From Microlunatus speluncae (lineage in GTDB: Bacteria; Actinomycetota; Actinomycetes; Propionibacteriales; Propionibacteriaceae): DNA of 64,000 nucleotides. The DNA lies in the NCBI RefSeq assembly GCF_009299835.1, contig NZ_VKCZ01000020.1:558001-622000 (forward strand). Reading direction: 5' to 3'. The notes below the pieces were generated by a model that did no database searches, was not told the origin of the DNA, and was given only the letters and a program-made list of their open reading frames with translations. Every line of letters begins with the position of its first letter. Positions within the stretch are counted from its first letter, which is position 1. Below, piece after piece: positions 50,959 to 57,939 of the stretch. A program made the translations under genes and the position numbers.

Positions 50959-51981
50959 ATGGAGTACCGCACGCTCGGCGGCACCGGGACGATCGTCTCG
51001 ACGCTCTGCCTGGGGACGATGACCTTCGGCCGGGAGAGCGACGAGGAGGTGTCGCACGCCCAGCTCGACCGCTTCGTCGAGCAGGGAGGCAACTTCGTCG
51101 ACACCGCCAACGTCTACGGCCGCGGAGTTTCGGAGGAGATCGTCGGCCGCTGGCTGGGCAAGCGCGGCAGCGCGGTCCGGGACCAGCTGGTGATCGCCAC
51201 CAAGGGCCGGTTCGCGATGGGCGACGGCAAGAACGACCTCGGACTGTCTAGGACCAACCTGACCCGCGCCCTGGACGCCAGCCTGGCCCGGCTCGGCGTC
51301 GAGACGATCGACCTCTACCAGGCGCACGCGTGGGATCCGATCACGCCGATCGAGGAGACGCTGCGCTTCTATGACGACGCGGTCCGGGCCGGCAAGATCC
51401 AGTACGTCGGGGTGAGCAACTTCCTCGGCTGGCAGCTGCAGAAGGCGGCCCTGCTGGCCGAGCTGCGCGGCCTGCCGAAGATCGTCACTTTGCAGCCGCA
51501 GTACAACCTGCTGCAGCGCAGCCTCGAGTTCGAGCTGACCCAGGTCTGCGAGAACGAGAACATCGGCATCCTGCCCTGGTCGCCGCTGGCGGGCGGCTGG
51601 CTGACCGGCAAGTATCAGCGGGACAGCACGCCGACCGGTGCCAGCCGGCTGGGCGAGGACCCGGGTCGCGGGATGGAGGCGTACGCCAAGCGCAACGCCG
51701 AGGAGCGGACCTGGCAGGTGATCGGCGCCGTCGAGGAGATCGCCAAGGCCCGCGGCGCGTCGATGGCCCAGGTCGCCCTGGCCTGGCTGAACGACCGCCC
51801 CGCGGTCACCTCGGTGATCTTGGGCGCGCGGACCATCGAGCAGTTGGACGACAACCTCGGCGCCGCCGGCCTGCACCTCTCCGAGGCGGAGACCAGCACC
51901 CTGACCGAGGCCAGCCAGCCGATCGTCGACGACTACCCGTACGGCATCCCCGGCGCCAACCAGCGCTCCCGCACCCTCTAA
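50959..51981 (+). CDS. Aldo/keto reductase (voltage-dependent K-channel beta-like)
   Basis: 340 residues, TIM-barrel AKR. The catalytic tetrad is visible: Asp48, Tyr53, Lys82 and His123 (IDLYQAHAWD). NADPH-binding SNFLGWQLQ and the C-terminal VILGARTIEQLDDNL are present. It reduces an aldehyde or ketone with NADPH. It is divergent from a LysR regulator. ATG 50959 follows GGGGAG. The stop is 7 bases before the CCGACCCGTCA repeat copy 3. Confidence 0.9.
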   Translation: MEYRTLGGTGTIVSTLCLGTMTFGRESDEEVSHAQLDRFVEQGGNFVDTANVYGRGVSEEIVGRWLGKRGSAVRDQLVIATKGRFAMGDGKNDLGLSRTNLTRALDASLARLGVETIDLYQAHAWDPITPIEETLRFYDDAVRAGKIQYVGVSNFLGWQLQKAALLAELRGLPKIVTLQPQYNLLQRSLEFELTQVCENENIGILPWSPLAGGWLTGKYQRDSTPTGASRLGEDPGRGMEAYAKRNAEERTWQVIGAVEEIAKARGASMAQVALAWLNDRPAVTSVILGARTIEQLDDNLGAAGLHLSEAETSTLTEASQPIVDDYPYGIPGANQRSRTL

Positions 51982-51988
51982 GAACCCC

Positions 51989-52125
51989 GCCGACCCGTCA
52001 ATGTCACCCCACGAAACGTTCCGCTTCGCTCCACGTTCCGCAGGGACCCCGAGCATCCGTGGCCGTTGGCGCCTGTCCTGAGCCTGTCGAAGGGCGGCGT
52101 GTCGCAGCGGATGTGACGGGTCGGC
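51989..52125. repeat. CCGACCCGTCA-type element, copy 3 (with an internal dispersed repeat)
   Basis: Arms GCCGACCCGTCA (51989-52000) and TGACGGGTCGGC (52114-52125) are perfect complements, 113 bases apart. Between them lies a copy of the GAGCCTGTCGAAGGG repeat (52075-52095). The element therefore looks composite. It occupies the space between convergent genes. Confidence 0.7.
52075..52095. repeat. Dispersed GAGCCTGTCGAAGGG repeat
   Basis: GTCCTGAGCCTGTCGAAGGG, a near-consensus copy, lies inside the composite element 51989-52125. Confidence 0.8.
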
Positions 52126-52230
52126 GCGGTGGCGGTGCGTGCTCTCGGGCGGCAGGTGACCGGAATCCAGCGCTCGTTCACAGAACCGGGCGATTCAGCG
52201 GCGGTACGTCCAACGAGCGCTGGATCGCGG

Positions 52231-52713
52231 TCACTCCGCGGGAGGAACGACGATCCGGTGTCCGGCCCGGACGGGCAGGCCGCCGGCGCGCGGCCCGGCC
52301 GCGGTCCGGCCGGCGGTGAGCAGTAGCAGCGAGCCGGTGATCACCAGCAGGATGTGCGCGGCCCGGACCAGCGGGAAGTACGGCGATGTGGCGGCGCCCA
52401 GCGCCTCGGTCAGCCCGGCGCCGGTGCCCAGTTCGCCGATCAGTGGCACCAGCAGCGACCCGGTGCCGAGCACGCCGAGCAAGATCAACACCAGCCAGCG
52501 GGCGATCCGACTTCCCCGCCAGGCCAGCCCGATCAGGACGAACGCGACCAGATAGACCGCCACCCGGACCTGGATCTGCGGCGTGGCGTCCGGCGATGGT
52601 CCGGTGACGGCGAAGCTGGCCACGGCGATCGCCAGCTCGGCGACGCCGGCGAGCACGGCCAGGGTGAGCAGGACGCAGGCGGGCCCGAGCCTCGATGATC
52701 TGTTCATGATCAT
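52231..52713 (-). CDS. Small hypothetical membrane protein
   Basis: About 160 residues with four hydrophobic segments (LLTLAVLAGVAELAIAVAS, VYLVAFVLIGLAWRG, LVLILLGVLGTGSLLVPLIG, ILLVITGSLLLLTA). I recognise no family. The start may be ATG 52713 or ATG 52707. It is convergent with the aldo-keto reductase and divergent from the methyltransferase. Confidence 0.65.
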   Translation of the reverse strand: MIMNRSSRLGPACVLLTLAVLAGVAELAIAVASFAVTGPSPDATPQIQVRVAVYLVAFVLIGLAWRGSRIARWLVLILLGVLGTGSLLVPLIGELGTGAGLTEALGAATSPYFPLVRAAHILLVITGSLLLLTAGRTAAGPRAGGLPVRAGHRIVVPPAE

Positions 52714-52800
52714 CAGCCTGGTCGAATCCACCGGCCGGGGCGATGAGGCAGACCGGCCGATCGATCCGGGGGCTATCCCCACCTTCACTACGCTGGGCCG

Positions 52801-53532
52801 GTGCCGAACTATGACACCCGCATCGTCGAGCTGTACGACGTCGATAACGGGGACGGACCCGACCATGATTTCTACCGTCAGCTGGCCGACACTCTCAATG
52901 CCCGTACCGTGATCGATCTTGGTTGCGGGACGGGGCAGCTCACCGTCACCCTGGCGACTCCGGGCCGCGAGGTGGTCGGGGTCGACCCCTCCTCGAACAT
53001 GATCAACTATGCCCGGGCTCGCCCCGGTGCCGAGCGGGTGCAGTGGATCACCGGTGACTCCCGGGACCTGCCGCCGGGCCGGCACGACCTCGCGTTGATG
53101 ACCGGCAATGTGGCCCAGCACATCCTCGACCCCGACTGGCCGCGGACCCTGTCCGACCTGCACCGGACGCTCCGACCCGGCGGCACGGTGGCCTTCGAGA
53201 CCAGGAATCCGGCCGGCCGGGCGTGGCAGCGGTGGGTCACTCCGGAGGCCGAGGCGACGACCAGGTCGACCCCGTTCGGACTGCTGCGGGAGTGGCTGGA
53301 GCTCGAGATCGGGGATGCCGGAGTGATTACGATGATCGCGCACAACGTCTTCGAGGAAACGGGCGAGCACGTCGTCGAGCGCGAGTCGTTGGTCTTCCGC
53401 GACCGGGCGACGGTCGAGCGGCAGCTGGCCGCCGCCGGCTTCGCGGTCGAAGCGACCTGGGCCGGCTGGGATCGCAGCCCGCTGCGCAGTGACTCTCCGT
53501 TGATGATCTTCCAGGCCACGAGCCGCGGCTGA
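52801..53532 (+). CDS. Class I SAM-dependent methyltransferase
   Basis: 243 residues. Motif I is VIDLGCGTGQL (residues 37-47), then VVGVDPSSNMINYAR and later LRPGGTVAFETRNP. It resembles generic methyltransferases of small molecules. GTG 52801 is the only start upstream of the conserved region. The substrate is unknown. Confidence 0.85.
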   Translation: MPNYDTRIVELYDVDNGDGPDHDFYRQLADTLNARTVIDLGCGTGQLTVTLATPGREVVGVDPSSNMINYARARPGAERVQWITGDSRDLPPGRHDLALMTGNVAQHILDPDWPRTLSDLHRTLRPGGTVAFETRNPAGRAWQRWVTPEAEATTRSTPFGLLREWLELEIGDAGVITMIAHNVFEETGEHVVERESLVFRDRATVERQLAAAGFAVEATWAGWDRSPLRSDSPLMIFQATSRG

Positions 53533-53623
53533 TCAGCACGGTTCACGCCTTGCGGGTCTCGATCCGTCGGGTCCGGAGGGCGATGAGCCGGTCCCGGGCG
53601 ACCTGCCCGAGAGTTCGCCCAAC

Positions 53624-53688
53624 CTCGTCGAGACGTCACTTGTGCACCGACACGCCGCAAAAACCGGTGCGTTAGTGACGGGTCGGCG
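53624..53688. repeat. CCGACCCGTCAC-type palindromic repeat, copy 2
   Basis: Reverse-orientation copy of 3146-3208. GTCACT/AGTGAC and GCACCG/CGGTGC form the stem. Here it lies between the stops of two convergent genes, with the oxidoreductase stop 6 bases away. Confidence 0.8.
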
Positions 53689-53693
53689 GAATT

Positions 53694-54677
53694 TTAGGTG
53701 GGGTGGCGGAGGGGGAGGTTGGCGGCGCGGTAGATCGCGTCGATCACGGTCATGGTGGCGACGGAGTCCTCGGGCGGAGTGAGGATGGGGGTGCCGTCGC
53801 GGATGGCGGCGGCGAAGGCGTCCAGTTGGTAGGCATACGTGGGGCGGCGGGAGAAGCGTTCGGTCCGCCGGTGATCACCGGTGCGGACCGTGAGGCGGTG
53901 GAAGAACTGGGGCGCGTACGGATTGATCACCCGCAGCTCGCCGTGCTCGCCCACCACCCGGGCCGACATCCGCAGCACGTCGCGCGACCACATCGAGCAG
54001 GTGATCGTCCCGGTGTGACCGGCGGGGAACCGCAGCTCGGCGCGCATCGCCCGGTCCACCCGCGGGTCGCGCAGTTCGGCCGTCGCGGTGATCACCTCGG
54101 GCTCGCCGCCGAGCAGCCGGGCCAGGTGCACGGCATAGCAACCGGCGTCCATCAGCGCCCCGCCGGCCAGGCCGTAGTCGTAGCGGATGTCGGAGAACCG
54201 GGGCAGCGGGAAGCACATCGCCGTCATCACCCGGCGCAGCGGGCCGAGCTCACCGGACTCGATGATCTCGCGCAGCCGCCGGGCCAGCGGGTGATACCGG
54301 TAGTGGAACGCCTCCATCACCACCAGGCCCGACTCGCGGGCCGCCGCGGCCACCACCCGGGCCTCGTCGGCGTTGGCGGTGAACGGCTTCTCACACAGCA
54401 CGTGCTTGCCGGCGGCGAGGGCGGCCAGGGTCCAGCGCCCGTGCAGCCCGTTCGGCAGCGGGTTGTAGACGGCGTCGAGCTCCGGGTCGTCCAGCAGAGC
54501 CTGATAGTCGTCGTACGCCATCGGGATGCCGTGCTTCCGGGCGAACGCCTCGGCCCGCGCCCGGTCCCGCGCCGCAACCGCCGCCACCTCGACCGCCGGA
54601 TCGTCCCGGGCCGGCCCGATCAACGCGGCCGGCGCGATCCGCGCCGCCCCCAACACCCCGATCCGCAACCGCCGCAC
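53694..54677 (-). CDS. Gfo/Idh/MocA-family oxidoreductase
   Basis: 327 residues. The NAD(P) Rossmann motif is IGVLGAARIAP at the N-terminus. Family motif HVLCEKPFTANADEA carries the catalytic lysine, and AFHYRYHPLARRLRE and DAGCYAVHLARLL follow. These enzymes oxidise or reduce sugars and inositols. GTG 54677 is chosen because GGAGG sits 8 bases upstream. No sugar pathway genes adjoin it. Confidence 0.9.
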   Translation of the reverse strand: MRRLRIGVLGAARIAPAALIGPARDDPAVEVAAVAARDRARAEAFARKHGIPMAYDDYQALLDDPELDAVYNPLPNGLHGRWTLAALAAGKHVLCEKPFTANADEARVVAAAARESGLVVMEAFHYRYHPLARRLREIIESGELGPLRRVMTAMCFPLPRFSDIRYDYGLAGGALMDAGCYAVHLARLLGGEPEVITATAELRDPRVDRAMRAELRFPAGHTGTITCSMWSRDVLRMSARVVGEHGELRVINPYAPQFFHRLTVRTGDHRRTERFSRRPTYAYQLDAFAAAIRDGTPILTPPEDSVATMTVIDAIYRAANLPLRHPT

Positions 54678-54698
54678 CCGCAAATCCTCCCACCCCAG

Positions 54699-54766
54699 CC
54701 GACTTGTACCGGCTGAGCGGCATCTGGCCCCCCTTGGACCAGACAGCGCCCAGCCGCTACAAGTCG
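54699..54766. repeat. Related palindrome with GACTTGTA outer arms
   Basis: CCGACTTGTA and TACAAGTCGG pair, as do CGGCTG and CAGCCG, then TCTGG and CCAGA. The outer arms share GACTTGT with the TTGTCAGA family, but the rest differs. It separates the oxidoreductase start from the response-regulator stop. Confidence 0.8.
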
Positions 54767-54774
54767 GGGTGGGG

Positions 54775-55419
54775 TCAGCGGGATTTGAGCCAGGCGAGGA
54801 CGGCCAGGACGCGGCGGTTGTCGGAGCCGACGTCGGGCAGATTGATCTTGCTGAAGATGTTGGAGATGTGCTTCTCGACCGCGCCACCGGTGATCACCAG
54901 TTCCTTGGCGATGGCGGAGTTGCTGCGGCCCTCGGCCATCTGGGCCAGCACCTCGCGCTCCCGGGCGGTCAGCGCCGCCAACGGATCCGACCGGCGGGCG
55001 ACCAGCAGCTGGGCCACCACCTCGGGGTCGAGCACGGTGCCGCCGGAGTTGATCGTCTGCAGTGCCTCGGCCAGCGTGTTCAGCGAGGTGACCCGGTCCT
55101 TCAGCAAATAGCCGACCCCGCCGCGGCCGTCGGACAGCAGCACGTCGGCATAGGACAGCTCGATGTAGGCCGACAGCATCAGGATGCCGAGCGCGGGGTT
55201 CTGCTCCCGCGCGGCCACCGCCGCCTTCAGCCCGTCGTCGGTCATCGTCGGCGGCATCCGTACGTCGACGATGGCGACATCGGGCCGGTGCTCGGTGGCC
55301 GCCGCGATCAACGACGGGGCGTCGTCGACGGCGGCGACGACATCGCAGCCGACCTCGTCGAGCAGGCGGATCAGGCCCTCCCGGAGCAGGACGGAATCAT
55401 CGGCGAGTACGACGCGCAT
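54775..55419 (-). CDS. NarL/LuxR-type response regulator
   Basis: 214 residues. The receiver has the acidic pair Asp7/Asp8, phospho-acceptor Asp52 (IVDVRM) and a conserved Lys in LLKDR. The LuxR-type HTH is ALTAREREVLAQMAEGRSNS, then GGAVEKHISNIFSKI. It probably pairs with the sensor kinase at 56290-57615 on the same strand, although a hydrolase gene lies between them. Confidence 0.93.
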   Translation of the reverse strand: MRVVLADDSVLLREGLIRLLDEVGCDVVAAVDDAPSLIAAATEHRPDVAIVDVRMPPTMTDDGLKAAVAAREQNPALGILMLSAYIELSYADVLLSDGRGGVGYLLKDRVTSLNTLAEALQTINSGGTVLDPEVVAQLLVARRSDPLAALTAREREVLAQMAEGRSNSAIAKELVITGGAVEKHISNIFSKINLPDVGSDNRRVLAVLAWLKSR

Positions 55420-55496
55420 GCCCTAACTGTGCCAGCACCGGGCCGAGCTCACCTCCTCCGGCCGCAACCGGTAGCGTTGGCCGGCGTCGAGGGGGA

Positions 55497-56261
55497 ATGA
55501 TCATGCGATCCGAGGAACTCCGATTCGGGCCGGCCGAGCGACAGGTGGTCGACGTCCGGCTGCCGGAGCGGCCGACCCGCACCGTCGGGCTCTATTACAT
55601 CCATGGCGGCGGTTGGTATGCCGGCAAGCGGCAGGACTTCCACGGCCATCTCGATCACTTCGCCCAGCGGGGCTTCGTGGCCGCCGCGACCGGCTACCGG
55701 ATCGAGGAGAGCGCCGGCTACCGGGACAAGATCAACGACGTCACCGCCGGCCTGGCCGCGTTCCGCGAGTGGCTGGCCGACCAGGCGACGGAGGTCGACC
55801 GGGTCGTCGTCCTCGGCAGCTCGGCCGGGGCTCACCTGGCCACCATGGTGGCGCTGCGCTCGGCGGAATCCGATGATCAGCGGAGCCCGATCGCCGGCTG
55901 TGTCTCGGTCAACGGTCCCGGCACGTTGGTGCCCTGGCCGGAGCTGGACGGCAACATCCGGACCAAGATCGACTGGCTGCGAGCCGACGGCAGCAGCCTG
56001 GACGAGCTCTCGCCCGATCGGCGGGTCCGGGTCGGCTGCCCGCCGTTCCTCTTCCTGCTGGCCGAGCACGAGCATCTGTTCCCTCATGATCAGGTACGAA
56101 GCCTGGCCGGACTGATCGAGCAGCACGGCGGCTGGACCGAGACCGCCGTGGTGCCGGAGACGAAGCACGGCTTCGTCTACACCCTGGGCGGCCCGGCCCA
56201 GGACCGAGCGCTGGAGCTGATCACGGCCTTCCTCGACCGGATCAGCCCCAGCTCCCCCTGA
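55497..56261 (+). CDS. Alpha/beta hydrolase, HSL/carboxylesterase type
   Basis: 254 residues. Oxyanion-hole motif YYIHGGGWY, nucleophile Ser at about 109 in LGSSAGAH, and a final ETKHGFVY with the catalytic histidine. It is probably a small-molecule esterase. It lies between the two halves of the two-component system, on the opposite strand. Confidence 0.87.
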   Translation: MIMRSEELRFGPAERQVVDVRLPERPTRTVGLYYIHGGGWYAGKRQDFHGHLDHFAQRGFVAAATGYRIEESAGYRDKINDVTAGLAAFREWLADQATEVDRVVVLGSSAGAHLATMVALRSAESDDQRSPIAGCVSVNGPGTLVPWPELDGNIRTKIDWLRADGSSLDELSPDRRVRVGCPPFLFLLAEHEHLFPHDQVRSLAGLIEQHGGWTETAVVPETKHGFVYTLGGPAQDRALELITAFLDRISPSSP

Positions 56262-56289
56262 TCAGCTCCCGCCGATCAGGGCCCGATGA

Positions 56290-57615
56290 TCAGCGCAGCT
56301 CGCTCGCGGCCCGCTGATCCTTCGCGTTGACCGGCACAGTCGCGGTGATCATGGTCGGCCCGCCGATCGGTGACGAGACGATCAAGGTGCCGTCGACGCC
56401 GGACAGCCGGTCGCTCAGGCCGGCCAGGCCGTGACCCTTGGCGACGCTCGCGCCGCCGACGCCGTCGTCGCTGATGGTGATCACCACGATGCCGCCGACC
56501 CGTCGGATCTCCACGGCGCAGCCGGTGGCGGCGCTGTGCTTCTCCTTGTTGGCCAGGGATTCGGCGACCACGAAGTAGACCGCATTCTGGGCCGCGTCGG
56601 ACAGCGCCCGGGAGTGATCAAGCTCCTCGTCGATGTCCACCGTGGTGGTGATCATGCCGCGCGCGGCCAGGGCGGTCACCGCGGCCCGCAGGCCGTGCTC
56701 GGCCAGGATCGGCGGCGCGATGCCGCGGGACAGGGTGCGGATCTCGGCCAGCGCCTCCTGGGACTGTTCCATCGCCTGGCGCAGGATCTGCCGGGCCGAC
56801 TCGGGATCGGTGTCCAACCGGCGATCGGCGGCGCCCAGGTCCATGCCGAGCCGGACCAGTCGCTGCTGCGGCCCGTCGTGCAGGTCTCGCTCCAGCCGGC
56901 GCAGGGTGTGCACCTCGGCCTCACCGGCGGCGGCGCGGCTGGTGGTCAGTTCGCTGACCTGCTGCCGCAGGTGGGAGGCCTCGTCGACCAGCAGGCCGCG
57001 GCCGATCGCGGCCTGCAGTCCGACCAGGCCGCGGAGCACGAACGGGGCGGTGACCAGGAAGACCACGCCGAGCACACTGTTCAGGGCGATCTCGGGCAGA
57101 TCGCCGGGGAAGCCGAGCAGCCAGGCCAGGCCGCGGCGCTCGCTGTCGTCGGGCAGATACCGGCTCCAGAACCAGAAGGTCAGCCCGGCCGGCCCGGCCA
57201 CCACCCACGGGATGGCGATGCAGAAGCTGGTCGTACCGATGATGAAGGCGATCGGAATGTGCAGCAGATCCCGCCAGGACTGGGCCGACCGGAGCCGCCG
57301 CAACTTGCCCCAGAATCCCTTCCGGCCGACCGGATAGACCGGCCGCCGCAGCTGGTAGCCGGCTCCGGCCAACAGATTGCGGTGGAACTGGGCGAAGCCG
57401 CCGGCGACGACCAGGCAGGCGGTCAGCACGAACAGCCCGAACACGATCGGGATGGTGCCGGCCCCCGCGCTGAACATCGGCACACAGACGATGAACCCGA
57501 ACAGGGCGATGAAGAAGCCGCCGACGATGCAGGCGAGATCCCGGCCGGACTGCCGGATGATCCGGGCCAGTCGGGTGCTGCCATCGATCGGGGACGGCTC
57601 GGTGGTGTCACTCAT
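56290..57615 (-). CDS. Sensor histidine kinase (NarL-partner type)
   Basis: 441 residues. The N-terminal half has four to five membrane segments of the 'putative sensor' type, followed by the HisKA_3 dimerisation helix with the phosphorylated His at about 244 (LERDLHDGPQQRLVRLG). The ATPase domain has ISDDGVGG and GHGLAGLSDRL. It probably phosphorylates the response regulator at 54775-55419. ATG 57615 gives a sensible N-terminus; an earlier ATG at 57690 is possible. Confidence 0.9.
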   Translation of the reverse strand: MSDTTEPSPIDGSTRLARIIRQSGRDLACIVGGFFIALFGFIVCVPMFSAGAGTIPIVFGLFVLTACLVVAGGFAQFHRNLLAGAGYQLRRPVYPVGRKGFWGKLRRLRSAQSWRDLLHIPIAFIIGTTSFCIAIPWVVAGPAGLTFWFWSRYLPDDSERRGLAWLLGFPGDLPEIALNSVLGVVFLVTAPFVLRGLVGLQAAIGRGLLVDEASHLRQQVSELTTSRAAAGEAEVHTLRRLERDLHDGPQQRLVRLGMDLGAADRRLDTDPESARQILRQAMEQSQEALAEIRTLSRGIAPPILAEHGLRAAVTALAARGMITTTVDIDEELDHSRALSDAAQNAVYFVVAESLANKEKHSAATGCAVEIRRVGGIVVITISDDGVGGASVAKGHGLAGLSDRLSGVDGTLIVSSPIGGPTMITATVPVNAKDQRAASELR

Positions 57616-57939
57616 GTCGAGTCCATTCTGGGGGTTGGCGCCGAGCCCGAGGGTGTCTACCGGTTCGAGGGCGCCGCCGGTTGTGATCATGGCACCAGCC
57701 TGCCGTCGGCGACCCGGGCCGGCCCAACCGGCAGACCGGCCGATTCGGGGTGGGGGAATCCCGACCATCCGCCCGTCCCGGGCGACTCAGGACAGTGCAG
57801 AAATAGTGCAGGGTGGCCCGGAATCGGTCCCCGACCGGTCGTCGCGGGGTAACAGGGCCTGTACGGGTCATGCTTCCGCCCCCTAGGTTGGGCACCCGTA
57901 GTTCCCTTCCCGACCAGACTGCGGAGTGATCTCGAACAC
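57616..57939. other. 324-base divergent intergenic region
   Basis: Between the histidine kinase and LAL-regulator starts. If the kinase starts at 57690, 75 bases of it are coding. GTGCAG is repeated directly at 57796 and 57807 around AAATA. I see no other gene or strong palindrome. Confidence 0.6.
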
